Shown: positions 1-8,469 of the stretch, one piece after another
Numbering within the stretch: the first letter of the stretch is position 1
Layout: the number at the start of each line of letters is the position of its first letter
Source of the DNA: Acetobacterium sp965140355
GTDB lineage: Bacteria > Bacillota > Clostridia > Eubacteriales > Eubacteriaceae
Assembly: GCA_965140355.1 (NCBI GenBank)
Contig: OZ223192.1
Coordinates: forward strand, 248,001-312,000
DNA: 64,000 bases
Reading direction: 5' to 3'
Translations under genes and position numbers: made by a program
Notes under the pieces: model-generated
Databases searched by the model: none
Told to the model about the DNA's origin: nothing
The model's input: the letters and a program-made list of their open reading frames with translations, nothing else

Positions 1-451
1 TGTTAGAACGACGGTGCTAAATGGGCTTAGTTTTATCGCTGATACAGCGATTACTGCGGCCGATACGGTGATTAGTGCATTGGGGAAGCTACAGAAACAG
101 ATCATAGATCATTCAGCAGATACAACAATGCATATTACAACTGATGAGCGGACAGCGTGGAATGGGAATGTGATTGATATTGCAGCTCTAAAAGCGGTCA
201 AGACAGCGATTATTCCAACAACTGGTTGGAGTTCAACAGCACCTTATTCGGTCTCCGTTACAGTTTCTGGGCTGACTGATTCCCGGCCGGATATCAACCC
301 GATTTATTCAGCAACTTTGGAAACGGCGCTATTAGAAAAAGAAGCATGGAACACGATATCTTACATTGATTGTACGACGGATACGATGACGGTCACCTGT
401 CTGGAAGAAATACCGACAATAGAAATTAATATAGAATTGGTGGGTGGTTGA
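1..451 (+). CDS. Phage tail/fibre structural protein, 5'-truncated by window edge
   Basis: The reading frame is open from the first bases of the window, so the gene probably begins upstream; the GTG at 14 has no clear ribosome binding site. The middle carries short helical heptad-like sequence (ALGKLQKQI) and a HITTDERTAWN stretch of the kind common in baseplate and fibre proteins of Firmicutes phages. It stops at 449-451, where the next tail gene begins. The role as a virion tail component is inferred from this sequence style and from the fibre-like, XkdX-like, holin and endolysin genes that follow in order. Confidence 0.6.
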   Translation, partial: VRTTVLNGLSFIADTAITAADTVISALGKLQKQIIDHSADTTMHITTDERTAWNGNVIDIAALKAVKTAIIPTTGWSSTAPYSVSVTVSGLTDSRPDINPIYSATLETALLEKEAWNTISYIDCTTDTMTVTCLEEIPTIEINIELVGG

Positions 452-452
452 T

Positions 453-896
453 ATGGGTAGAGCGAGATTAAACGGACAAAATGGAAGTCAAAAATTAACA
501 GGTGATGCAACAGTTAACAATGTAGCTATTGGAAAAACATTTTACAGTAACGACGCAAAAACAAAATTAACTGGTACTGGTGCAAATGCAAAAAGATGGG
601 CGAGTGGCACGGTTAATAGTTACTTTGGAACCGTGGAAGGTCTAGAATTTACGCCAAAATTAGTTATAATGCAGGCCATTTACTCATTCCATGTTTTAAC
701 GATGACTTATAATGGATACGGATCATATGCATCGATGGGATCAAAATATTTATCATCATTTCCGATTGCGGGTGGTGATGCAGGTAGCTTTAGCTATGAT
801 AGTGGGAGGGGAATATCAATAAATACGGGTGGGTTTACGTATGGGCACAGCCAATTTTATAATACACCAAGCATTTCATGGAAAGCTTTTGAATAA
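453..896 (+). CDS. Phage tail fibre-like protein
   Basis: A 147-residue protein from the ATG at 453; this start is preferred over the GTG at 444 because a GGTGG motif lies just ahead of it. The N-terminal half has a turn-rich motif (GKTFYSNDAKTKLTGTG) that is typical of phage tail fibre or collar repeats, and the C-terminal half is rich in Gly, Ser and Tyr like a receptor-binding tip. It follows the upstream tail gene directly and precedes small tail and lysis genes. The exact structural role is inferred from context. Confidence 0.55.
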   Translation: MGRARLNGQNGSQKLTGDATVNNVAIGKTFYSNDAKTKLTGTGANAKRWASGTVNSYFGTVEGLEFTPKLVIMQAIYSFHVLTMTYNGYGSYASMGSKYLSSFPIAGGDAGSFSYDSGRGISINTGGFTYGHSQFYNTPSISWKAFE

Positions 897-911
897 AAGG
901 AGATAAAAAAA

Positions 912-1184
912 ATGAACACACTAATAATTTATGATAGCACAGGATATGTTATTTCCCAAATGGCGGGATCTGTCAGAGAACCGCAAGGCGGAGTACAGTT
1001 TTTATGGGCTGAAATCCCGGAAGGAAAGAAATTAAAAAATGGAGTTGGAATTGATGTTTCGGCAAATCCACACCAAGCGATTTTAGAGGATATGCCAAAA
1101 ACTGAAATTGAATTGTTGAAAGAACAACTTGCGTTGACTCAAAAAGCAGTTGATGATTTATTATTTGCAGGAGGCGCAATCTAA
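912..1184 (+). CDS. Small phage tail-associated protein
   Basis: A 90-residue protein with a good ribosome binding site (AAAGGAG) 5' of the ATG. The N-terminal two thirds look like a small beta-rich domain; the C-terminus (about 63-82) is a short amphipathic helix. Proteins of this size and layout sit between the fibre and lysis genes of many Firmicutes siphophages, but I do not recognise a named family with certainty. Its stop codon overlaps the start of the next gene by one base, indicating co-translation. Confidence 0.5.
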   Translation: MNTLIIYDSTGYVISQMAGSVREPQGGVQFLWAEIPEGKKLKNGVGIDVSANPHQAILEDMPKTEIELLKEQLALTQKAVDDLLFAGGAI

Positions 1185-1321
1185 TGGCTGATTATTTAGG
1201 GCAAAGGATAATTGATGGTATTTACACTTATGATTATGTGATTGGAAAACGTCCCGATCTAAAAGATGGGATTGACGCCTATCTAATCAGTAAAGGAAGA
1301 GAGGATTTGATAACAGCTTAG
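1184..1321 (+). CDS. XkdX-like short phage protein (45 aa)
   Basis: A very short gene starting at the ATG that overlaps the previous stop (1182-1184), with GGAGG at 1169-1174 placed ahead. The 45-residue product contains a pattern of aromatic residues and IDAYLISKGREDLI near its end. Short proteins of this kind (XkdX family) are found between tail and holin genes in phages and in the PBSX defective prophage. Identification rests on size, position and overall pattern, not a diagnostic motif. Confidence 0.5.
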   Translation: MADYLGQRIIDGIYTYDYVIGKRPDLKDGIDAYLISKGREDLITA

Positions 1322-1385
1322 GGCTGTTTTTTTATTGCTCAGGGGCGGGGCATCCGCTCTTATTTGATTTGAAAGGAGACGGTTT

Positions 1386-1652
1386 ATGACTGTAGATTGG
1401 GCGGCGGTAGGGGTCTTGGTGACAATTGTTAGTATTGCATTGGTGGAAATTGCACAGCAAAAAAAGACATCAGAGGCATGGGGGGAATTGTCAGCTACGC
1501 TTAAGAATTTAAAAGAATATTTCGAAAAAGAGCAGGCGAACAATAAAGAAAATTACAAAGAAGTATGTGGACGACTGGATGAACATGACGACACACTGGC
1601 CGATCATGAGCTTCAGATTGCATTATTAAAAAATAAAGGAGAAAAACAATGA
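1386..1652 (+). CDS. Membrane-anchored coiled-coil phage protein (XhlA-like)
   Basis: An 88-residue protein with one N-terminal transmembrane helix (about residues 5-23) followed by a Lys/Glu-rich coiled coil (about 27-85). Its ATG is preceded by AAAGGAGA. The layout resembles hemolysin XhlA-type proteins, which accompany holins in phage lysis cassettes, though in XhlA the membrane helix usually lies at the C-terminus. The gene ends with a 4-base overlap on the holin gene, so the two are probably translated together. Confidence 0.5.
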   Translation: MTVDWAAVGVLVTIVSIALVEIAQQKKTSEAWGELSATLKNLKEYFEKEQANNKENYKEVCGRLDEHDDTLADHELQIALLKNKGEKQ

Positions 1653-1864
1653 GTGGAAAAATGAAAACATGGATTAAAGCGGCAGGTATTAGAGCAGTAA
1701 AAACGGTGGCCCAAACGGCGGTAGCCACGATTGGAACTTCTGTAGCAATTGGTCAGGTAGATTGGGTATTTGTAGCATCCGCAGCTGGATTAGCTGGGGT
1801 TTTATCACTACTAACAAGCGTGGCAGGATTGCCAGAAATTAGTGAAGGTGAAAAAAATGAGTAA
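1649..1864 (+). CDS. Phage holin, r1t type
   Basis: A 71-residue membrane protein. A basic amphipathic N-terminus (WIKAAGIRAVKTVAQTA) is followed by hydrophobic segments about 22-40 and 43-62. The sequence pattern, including the conserved WIKAAGIRAVKT lead and the SLLTSVAGLPE end, is that of the r1t holin family, which forms membrane lesions that release the endolysin. It overlaps its upstream neighbour by ATGA and its own end overlaps the endolysin start by 8 bases. Confidence 0.8.
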   Translation: MSGKMKTWIKAAGIRAVKTVAQTAVATIGTSVAIGQVDWVFVASAAGLAGVLSLLTSVAGLPEISEGEKNE

Positions 1865-2774
1865 CAAACTATTTGATGTTAATACCATTTACGCGCCCCA
1901 TGTCCAGAATGATGGCTGGGGACCCGAAGTAAGAAATGGTGTGGATGCTGGCACGACTGGCCAAAATAAACGATTAGAAGCTTTTACCTGCAAACTGGAA
2001 CTACCGGAAGGCGTGGATCTCCATGTTATGTGCCGGGCACATGTAAAAAATAAAGGCTGGCTCGATCCGGTCTATGATGGCGAAATTTGCGGAACCGTAG
2101 GCGAGGGTTTATCTCTGCAGGCGATTCAGTTACAATTATCCGGCGCTGATTCCGATAAATATGAAATCTGGATTCAGGTTCATGTTCAGAACAAAGGCTG
2201 GATGAATTGGATGAGTGGTGGCGAACTGGCCGGGACCGTTGGCTTTGATCTTCAGGCTGAAGCGATCCGGATCATGGTTTTTGCGAAAGGTGTCAGTCTA
2301 AAAACGGATGGTGTTGTTGGTTTCGTCGAGTATGTCGCGCCTCCTGCAGCCGATCCGGTCGTTAATACCAATATGGCGGGGAAATATTTTTCATGGGAAG
2401 AGTTGTCGTGTGATTGCCCTCCTTGGAAATACGGATTCGGTTGGTGTGATGGGTATCCGGAACAAGATTTAAAAAACCAAAATGCGCCGTATCTAATCGA
2501 TGTTTTAGATAAAGTTAGAGAGTATTTTGGTAGCCAGGTTATTGTTACTTCGATGATCCGCTGTCAGAATTGTAATAATCATTGGGGTGGGATTCCGGGA
2601 TCTTATCACACAACATGGCAAGCAGTTGACATTGTTGTTCCTGGTCACAGTGCTTATGAGGTGGCTGTTGTTGCCAATAACTTAACGGGATGCGGCGCAA
2701 GGTATTATGAGATTGATCAATTCACCCATCTTGAACCACCAGGCTGCGGCGTTTATTGTCAGCAAGCTGCTTAA
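1857..2774 (+). CDS. Endolysin: three ChW-like repeats plus M15 D,D-/L,D-carboxypeptidase domain
   Basis: A 305-residue lysin starting at the ATG inside the holin gene. The N-terminal half has three clostridial hydrophobic-W-like repeats, each with an H-V-[QK]-N-[DK]-GW core (about residues 13-50, 58-100 and 105-145), likely for cell-wall binding. The C-terminal half (about 175-300) is a Peptidase_M15_3-type domain with zinc-ligand candidates in SYHTTWQAVD and THLEPPG. The domain order is binding then catalytic, the reverse of many Gram-positive lysins. It should cleave peptidoglycan peptide bonds after holin opening. Confidence 0.8.
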   Translation: MSNKLFDVNTIYAPHVQNDGWGPEVRNGVDAGTTGQNKRLEAFTCKLELPEGVDLHVMCRAHVKNKGWLDPVYDGEICGTVGEGLSLQAIQLQLSGADSDKYEIWIQVHVQNKGWMNWMSGGELAGTVGFDLQAEAIRIMVFAKGVSLKTDGVVGFVEYVAPPAADPVVNTNMAGKYFSWEELSCDCPPWKYGFGWCDGYPEQDLKNQNAPYLIDVLDKVREYFGSQVIVTSMIRCQNCNNHWGGIPGSYHTTWQAVDIVVPGHSAYEVAVVANNLTGCGARYYEIDQFTHLEPPGCGVYCQQAA

Positions 2775-2869
2775 GAATTGACGATTTGTTTTAAGATATC
2801 TGCAAGTCTTGACGTTTTGATATTGAAAAGACAATGATCTTGACCGAAAATTTGTCAAGTAAGTTTACG

Positions 2870-2899
2870 GCCACTCTGCGGGGTGGCTTATTTATTTTA
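2870..2899 (+). terminator. Hairpin terminator after the lysis cassette
   Basis: GCCAC at 2870-2874 pairs with GTGGC at 2883-2887 around an 8-base loop, followed by a T-rich run. It lies about 100 bases after the endolysin stop and probably ends phage late transcription. Confidence 0.5.
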
Positions 2900-2920
2900 T
2901 TGAAAAAGGAGAAAATTGGT

Positions 2921-3118
2921 GATGCGGATCATGAACGACTAAAAAATTCATTGAAAGAGATCAAAGGAAAGTTTATACTGAGTTATAACAATGATGATTT
3001 TGTCCGGGAATTGTATCAGGATTTCAATCTGATTGAAATCAGCCGGAGAAATTCGCTGCTTGAACGGTACGATGGGAAAGATAAAGAATACAAGGAAGTA
3101 ATAATCACGAATTGCTGA
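2921..3118 (+). pseudogene. 3' remnant of a D12-class DNA adenine methylase
   Basis: The encoded segment DHERLKNSLKEIKGKFILSY, then a charged stretch ending EYKEVIITNC, matches the C-terminal end of Dam/DpnII-like N6-adenine methyltransferases. The SAM-binding and catalytic DPPY parts are missing, and the open frame upstream runs through a terminator hairpin, so this is a truncated remnant. Orphan methylases are common beside phage lysis genes. No product is expected. Confidence 0.7.
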
Positions 3119-3229
3119 GATATTACCTTAATATTAAAGGGCCTTACGGTGTGGGGGCTTTTTTGTATGTGGTTTGAGCAAGTTTGTATTTTTCATTTTT
3201 GGCAATAATTGTTAGTAGGTGGTAATAGC

Positions 3230-3988
3230 TTGGCAAAGTTAAAAGAGTTTATTCGAAAGTATAAGGTTTTACTGGGAATTATCATAGGGGTAAGTTTTGC
3301 AATTATTGGCCCTTTTATTATTGATAAATTGTATGATTCGACAAATAAAATATTTTTCACTATATGGGATGCTTCAGATATTCTTTCGTATTATGGCACG
3401 CTTTTAGGCGCAGCTGCAACTATTATTGCAGTAACTTGGACTATAATCACAACAAAAAAATCAGCTGAATTAGATAGAAAACATGCTATGATTGTTAATC
3501 ACAGTAATATTGGTGTAAAAGAGTGTTACGATCTAATAGAAGTTTGCGATACTATTAAAATAAAGACTTTGCTTGAGAATTTAAATAATCCAATTGATAA
3601 AAATGACTTTGATAAAAGTATTGAAATATCATTACTACAAAATAAATTCAGCAAGCTTATAGATGAGATAAAAATAAGCCATATTAAATGGCAATTCATT
3701 TATCCATTCGTCGGATCAAAAACAAGAGACTTTATTGATTTCTATATTATAGGACTCCAAAAACTTATAGAAGATTTATCAAAATCGCTAGAGTGTAACG
3801 GGACCTATTTTTGGGTAAATAATGAAAATTTGGATAAAATTAGCTGTTTTCAAAATAAACATCAACCAACTTTTATTGTAATTCTTCAGTACCTTGTTCA
3901 TGAATATGATTGTGAGACAATTTGGGAATGTGCGTTATTTGATGGTAAAAATGACTTCGATGATAAAGAAAAAACAAATATCCGATGA
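3230..3988 (+). CDS. Hypothetical membrane protein with two N-terminal TM helices
   Basis: The TTG at 3230 is chosen because AGGTGG lies 7 bases ahead; a TTG at 3209 would read through that site. The 252-residue product has transmembrane segments at about 11-30 and 54-74, then a soluble, helical, Lys/Asp-rich domain to the end. The second helix follows an ILSYYGTLLGAAATIIA motif seen in many accessory-region membrane proteins of unknown function. Codon use is strongly AT-biased. The position between prophage and toxin-antitoxin genes would fit a phage-exclusion or defence role, but nothing in the sequence proves it. Confidence 0.55.
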   Translation: MAKLKEFIRKYKVLLGIIIGVSFAIIGPFIIDKLYDSTNKIFFTIWDASDILSYYGTLLGAAATIIAVTWTIITTKKSAELDRKHAMIVNHSNIGVKECYDLIEVCDTIKIKTLLENLNNPIDKNDFDKSIEISLLQNKFSKLIDEIKISHIKWQFIYPFVGSKTRDFIDFYIIGLQKLIEDLSKSLECNGTYFWVNNENLDKISCFQNKHQPTFIVILQYLVHEYDCETIWECALFDGKNDFDDKEKTNIR

Positions 3989-4647
3989 GATAAATTAAAT
4001 ACTAGGCTGATGAAGTTATGATATTTACTTTTCGCAACGGCGTTTCCAGCCCAAAGGAGCTTAAAAGGAACGGTTCAATTAATGAAAATTATAATTTGAG
4101 AAAAATGGCGATAAAATGGCTGTATTACTTCAAGGTTCAGTGAGACTACTATTCTCACTTGACTCTTAACCAGAATTCTCTGAGAAAATCAGAAATCAAA
4201 AAACAATCTTATAAATCTATATTTTGATGCAATTAGTGTCATACAGGTGTTATATGAATGAACTAGGTGTTGCATTGGAAGCTCTGGAGACTCTGGATGG
4301 GATTCATGCTTATTTTAGATAGATTATATGTAATCTCTTAATTGAGGTGGCTCTATTTTATATTTGAAGTGCTGTTTTAATATTTGTTTTACGATCGTGT
4401 GATATTATTTAATATAATATGGGTATTTCTATTTATAGTAGAGTGTTTTTTCAGGTCAATGTAAAGAAAATATCTTTACATTGAGTGTTTGAAGATGTAA
4501 TATAGCTGTATATACAGATGCGTCGATTGAGTTAACGTATTTTATTATATTCAAACATTGCAAATGATTACAATCATGATTTGTAATGAATTATGATATT
4601 ATTTAATAATGTTATTCATTTGATAATGTGTCAAGGAGGAATATGTG
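3989..4647. other. Intergenic stretch, no convincing gene
   Basis: This 0.66-kb AT-rich stretch has short open frames only, such as a 41-codon frame at 4018-4143 and a 22-codon frame at about 4254, neither with a convincing ribosome binding site. They may be scraps of decayed genes. The right end holds the control region of the Panacea gene pair. Confidence 0.5.
4567..4587. promoter_or_regulatory. Inverted repeat upstream of the Panacea gene pair
   Basis: ATTACAA, 7 bases, TTGTAAT forms a perfect 7+7 inverted repeat about 60 bases before the first start codon. It is a candidate autoregulatory operator of the toxin-antitoxin pair. This is inference from position and symmetry. Confidence 0.4.
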
Positions 4648-5109
4648 ATGAAAGACAAAGCACTAGATATCGCAAACTATATTGTGAAAAAGTCTATTGA
4701 TTTTGGTAAACCTATTACTAATCTAAAGTTGCAAAAAGTTCTTTATTATGTACAAGCTGCTTTTTTAGTAGAGAAGGATGAGCCTGCTTTTGAAGAATCA
4801 GTTTCGGCATGGATGTACGGCCCTGTGGTCGAATCTGTTTATTATCAATTTAGAAAATATGTGAGTAAAGAAATCACAGAGTATGATGAAAATTTTGAAG
4901 TGAGTGATGACGATCAAAAAATAATCGATAGTGTTATTCGCAGTTATCTTGATTTTTCAGGGACTCAATTAATTTCAAAAACACACAAAGAAAAACCATG
5001 GAAAGAAATTCAAGAACATGGCTTTGTTGGCTATTCTGATATTGAAAATAAAACAATAAAAGAATATTATGCTGAAAACAGGAACGAAATTTATGGAAAA
5101 TGCTGTTGA
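4648..5109 (+). CDS. Panacea-domain (DUF4065/SocA-like) antitoxin
   Basis: A 153-residue protein; the ATG at 4648 has AAGGAGGA 7 bases ahead and is preferred to the GTG at 4645. The pattern ANYIVKKS, PITNLKLQKVLYYVQA and the later AWMYGPVVESVYYQF are hallmarks of the Panacea domain found in GepA, SocA and PanA antitoxins. Panacea proteins neutralise many unrelated toxins encoded next to them. The next gene overlaps by 17 bases, so the two are almost certainly coupled in translation. It probably binds and silences that neighbour; DNA binding at the upstream inverted repeat is possible but not shown. Confidence 0.85.
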   Translation: MKDKALDIANYIVKKSIDFGKPITNLKLQKVLYYVQAAFLVEKDEPAFEESVSAWMYGPVVESVYYQFRKYVSKEITEYDENFEVSDDDQKIIDSVIRSYLDFSGTQLISKTHKEKPWKEIQEHGFVGYSDIENKTIKEYYAENRNEIYGKCC

Positions 5110-6271
5110 TTTAGTTAATGTATTAGAAAACCTTTATAAAAAACTTGATGATCCGGAAACACTTAATAAAACTGAAAAAGAGAAAATTTTAGATGATTTT
5201 TGGAGTTACTATCATGTTAAAAAGAGGCATAATTATCATGAAGTGACTCTTTTTATTTTAGACAAAGAAAAATTAGATGACAAATATTACAATGAGCAAA
5301 TTGATTTGTTTACTGCTGTGATCAGTGAATTAGCGGATCTTGCAAAATCGAAAGAATCTGAGTGTAAGAACAGAGAAAATCCTTATTGCTGCAAAAAAGA
5401 AGATAACTTTATTTGCGAAGAACATGAAGGTAGCAAATGTTATTATTGCAGTATATCAAAGTGTTTGTATAAATTGTATGATCATATTCTTCTTGAGGTC
5501 ACGAGGCTTGCTGAGATAAAAAAAGCAAATAAAGAATATGAATTAAAATTCAAAGATGCCGACAAAAGATTTGAAGAAGCCGAATTAGAATTTGGAATAG
5601 CTGCATCGAAATTTGACAAGGCTGATAAGAAATTAAATTATCTATATAAAAAAGCAAATACGCTTGAAGAACAGACTTCTAATTTAAATGAAAAAACAAT
5701 TGAAATAAAAAGTATTCTAGAGAATACCCAGAAGAGCATGGAAGATGCGCAAAATACTCTCAAAAATGCACAAGACAGTATGTATGAGGCACAGAATACC
5801 CTTGAAAGTACACAAAATAAATTTGAAGATATGGAAACCAATCTCGAAAGCACACAAGAGAAACTTTCTGGCATGCAGGTTACTATTGAAGAAACGAAAA
5901 AAAGACTTGAAGATACACAGAAAGAATATATAACGATTTTAGGAATATTTTCATCAATTGTTTTAGCATTTATTGGAGGCATGATTTTTTCGACTTCAGT
6001 CTTACAAAATATTGGAAACGGAAGCATTTTTCGTATATTAGCAGCTGTTTTAATAATTGCATTCACCTTCTTAAATATGCTGTTCATATTAGTTAGATTT
6101 ATTTCAGACATCAATGGACTTAGTGATGATAAAATTAAGTATACCGAATATATGAAACAGATAAATAAAACTCTATTAATTTTACTGGTATTGGTTATCT
6201 TAGGCTGGCTTATAGATATCAATGTAATTGCTGAGAATTTCAGAAATTGGATGAATTTGAATTATCATTGA
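5093..6271 (+). CDS. Coiled-coil membrane protein, putative Panacea-linked toxin
   Basis: A 392-residue protein beginning inside the Panacea gene (ATG 5093, weak CAGGAAC site ahead). Regions in order: a helical N-terminus; a Cys-rich patch at about 100-130 (CCKK, FICEEHEG, CYYCSISKC) that could bind metal; a long coiled coil from about 135 to 285 with repeated [AS]QNTL and TQ.K heptads; then hydrophobic helices at about 287-307, 316-338 and 358-378. I do not recognise a named family. Overlap with a Panacea antitoxin marks it as the likely toxin. Membrane-acting toxins are known partners of Panacea antitoxins, so disturbance of the membrane is a reasonable guess. Confidence 0.6.
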   Translation: MENAVDLVNVLENLYKKLDDPETLNKTEKEKILDDFWSYYHVKKRHNYHEVTLFILDKEKLDDKYYNEQIDLFTAVISELADLAKSKESECKNRENPYCCKKEDNFICEEHEGSKCYYCSISKCLYKLYDHILLEVTRLAEIKKANKEYELKFKDADKRFEEAELEFGIAASKFDKADKKLNYLYKKANTLEEQTSNLNEKTIEIKSILENTQKSMEDAQNTLKNAQDSMYEAQNTLESTQNKFEDMETNLESTQEKLSGMQVTIEETKKRLEDTQKEYITILGIFSSIVLAFIGGMIFSTSVLQNIGNGSIFRILAAVLIIAFTFLNMLFILVRFISDINGLSDDKIKYTEYMKQINKTLLILLVLVILGWLIDINVIAENFRNWMNLNYH

Positions 6272-6587
6272 TAAGATGAAAAATCGCATTGTCAATAGAA
6301 ACCAAACAAAGTAAAAAATAATTAAAGGTCTTACCCATGAAAAAAGTAACCGATTAAGGCTTTGGTCATTGCCTAGTTCTTGAATCAGCGCAAACATCAC
6401 GGAAATAACATTATATTGTCTGAATTTTGAATTTGCCTATTTTTTTGAAACTGATTAATTTAAGTAATACCTTTGTATTTTGAATTTGATGGAGGATTAA
6501 TAATGGCAGGATATCGACCAAGAGTAAGTAAATCGCATTTGATATTCTTTAATGCGTTTAGAATAAAACAAAAACGTTGGGAGAAGT
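6272..6587. other. Intergenic stretch with a truncated ORF ahead of an IS remnant
   Basis: A well-formed start (GGAGG, then ATG at 6503) opens a 34-codon frame that runs to a stop inside the transposase start. It may be the beginning of a gene cut by the element. No clear left inverted repeat of the element is visible; TGTCTGA near 6419 shares its first bases with the complement of the right end. Confidence 0.35.
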
Positions 6588-7361
6588 ATGATGCCATCAA
6601 AACGCTATGAAATCACAGATGAACAATGGGAACAGATCAAAGATTTATTTCCCAAAGCCAAAACAGGTCGTCCACCAAAAGATAATCGGTTAATCTTCAA
6701 CGCAATTTTATGGATTGCACGAAGTGGTGTTGCGTGGCGGGATCTTCCCGGGCGTTTTGGTTCGTGGAAAACGGTCTACAGCCGTTTCTGTAAATGGCGT
6801 GATGATGAAACACTGGCAAATGTTTTTTATGCCTTAAATACCGATGCTGATTTCGAAAATCTCAGTATTGATTACAACCATTGTAAAAGCGCATCAGCAT
6901 CGTGCTGGGGCTAAAAAAGGGCTGTAAATGCAGAAGTGAATCAATACATCGGAAAAAGTCGGGGCGGTAACACGACTAAAATTCACGCAGTCGTTGACGC
7001 CCTGGGAAATCCGATTTATCTTGAGCTTTCTGGCGGTCAAGTTAACGACAATACCGTTGCGATCGATCTGTTATCAAATGTTGATATAAAAAGTGCCAAT
7101 ATCCTGGGCGGTAAAGCTTACGGAACTAAAGATATTAGAACTTACATCACTTCACAAGAAGCTGTCTATACAATTCCGCCAAAGTCAAGTACTAAAGAAC
7201 CATGGGATTGTGACTGGTGGCTTTACAAAGAGCGCCATCTGGTCGAATGCTTTTTCAATAAAATCAAGCATTTTCGAAGAGTCGCAACACGATATGATAA
7301 GTTGGCATCTTCGTTTTATGCCTTTGTTTATATTGCCGCAATCTGGCTTTTATCAAAATGA
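6588..7361 (+). pseudogene. Broken IS5-family (IS427-group-like) transposase
   Basis: The N-terminal part (YEITDEQWEQIKDLFP, RSGVAWRDLPGRFGSW) and C-terminal part (GKSRGGNTTKIHAVVDALGN, VECFFNKIKHFRRVATRYDK) are those of IS427-group DDE transposases, usually about 250 residues. Two frame changes separate them: a one-base insertion right after the first catalytic Asp (near 6870) and a -1 shift at an A6G3 run (about 6914-6922), which may be a natural slippery site. The second catalytic Asp, normally in GDKAYG, is Gly here (GGKAYG). The enzyme is therefore very likely dead. Confidence 0.85.
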
Positions 7362-7391
7362 ACAGCATTTTGACTTTTCAGACACACCCTA
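6588..7391 (+). mobile_element. IS5-family element remnant
   Basis: The element contains the broken transposase above. Its right end is probably the TTTTCAGACACACCCT at about 7375-7390, a typical terminal sequence for this group. The matching left end is not intact, so the left limit is given as the transposase start. Confidence 0.6.
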
Positions 7392-7448
7392 AGAAAAAAG
7401 CCGAATCAAAGGCTATTTTTGAGATCTTTTTTCCACTATTAATTCTAG

Positions 7449-7652
7449 CTATTTATTCTTATAGTCTTCTTCCAGATCTACGAGATATTTGTCACGGTCA
7501 ATTTCCTTTATAATTTCAGCTCGATAGCAAAAATAAATAGCTCTAAGAGCCATATCACGAACCATCTTAAGTTTTTCGGCTTCGGTGGCGATTTCTATTT
7601 TTCTATAGGTATCTTCTAAATAACGTTCAACGGTGCCCTTATTTATTTTCAT
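7449..7652 (-). CDS. Hypothetical small charged protein
   Basis: A 67-residue protein on the minus strand, start chosen at the ATG with GGAG just upstream; an earlier ATG at 7670 has no site. It is Lys/Glu-rich and mostly helical, with a YRKIEIATEAEKLKMVRDMA segment. No family is recognised. It stands alone between the IS remnant and the NACHT region and could be a phage or plasmid leftover. Confidence 0.4.
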   Translation of the reverse strand: MKINKGTVERYLEDTYRKIEIATEAEKLKMVRDMALRAIYFCYRAEIIKEIDRDKYLVDLEEDYKNK

Positions 7653-8469
7653 TTTTCTCCATGTGTTCAAGTTGTCTAGTATAATTTTATATTAAATAAA
7701 TGTTGAAGTAAATAATATTTTCGATTGAAGTAAAAATAATTATGTTGAAAATATTGTATTGTAAGCGTATACTTTTAATTTAAGAGAGAAAGTAAATGCG
7801 AAAGAACGTTCAAAAGTGTCTTATGTTATTGTTGCACTGTTGGATTGTTAACATTTTTTTAGACAACTTATTCGTGGGCTTATTTTTAATCCCTTGTCAC
7901 GATAAGTATGAAAAATGGTGATCGAATCCAAACTGTGTTTAATACTGGAAAAACCCTGATAAACAAGAGCAATGCAGTCGGCACTGTATTTGTACGATTT
8001 CTTGATTTTAAAGGTCGACAATGTGGCAAATGCCGTATTGTTTCCACATAAGTTGAATAGTTGACAACTACTTTCAATGGCGCTCTGCTACTAATGGTTT
8101 CGTTAATATCATTGATAATTCGATCCGGCTCACGTTTTTCTTTAATTCATAATAAAAGGCGTTTTTGGATATTCCTAAGATGATGCGCATTACTGATATC
8201 GAGTATCAATCTTGATTGGTTTTGTTAACTTCTACTTTTGTCCTAAATTGTAACAAATATATAATGATGAGATAAATAATGATAGATTTATTGAATATTT
8301 CGGCTGTGAAAGGTTTTTCCGCATTATAACGTTTATTTCAAAATCCAAGGCAACAAGATCACATTATTGCTGAAATCCGATTTAATAAAAGTTCGAAAAA
8401 TGGCAATTTTCGTATGAACCAGATTCAGTCGAAATATTCAATTTATTATTAGCAAGGAGGAGATAAATA
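7653..8469. other. Long leader region ahead of the NACHT gene, with decayed coding traces
   Basis: About 0.8 kb without an intact gene. A plus-strand frame at about 7910-8051 (ending FKGRQCGKCRIVST) has a Cys pattern reminiscent of transposase zinc-binding segments, but it is too short and lacks a start. A second copy of the NACHT gene start region lies at 8266-8292. Confidence 0.4.
8266..8292 (+). repeat. Direct repeat A1: duplicate of the NACHT start region
   Basis: This 27-base stretch matches 8457-8483 at 25 of 27 positions, including GAGATAAATAATGATAG and the first codons. In this copy the open frame ends after 16 codons. Confidence 0.8.

Noticed and set aside
973..1179. Minus-strand open frame of 68 codons in the phage region
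   Set aside because: It is the antisense of the tail gene at 912-1184, with no ribosome binding site or family signature.
3138..3166. Terminator after the methylase remnant (GGGCC...GGGGCTTTTTT)
   Set aside because: The arms pair only with a bulge and few pairs, so it is too weak to list as a terminator despite the T run.
5638..6222. Minus-strand frame of 194 codons opposite the coiled-coil gene
   Set aside because: Long only because the coding strand is low in stop-forming complements; the product is a Ser/Phe/Ile-rich shadow with no start site.
7886..8077. Minus-strand 63-codon frame ahead of the NACHT gene
   Set aside because: No ribosome binding site or recognisable domain; the plus strand there has a weak decayed-transposase pattern instead.
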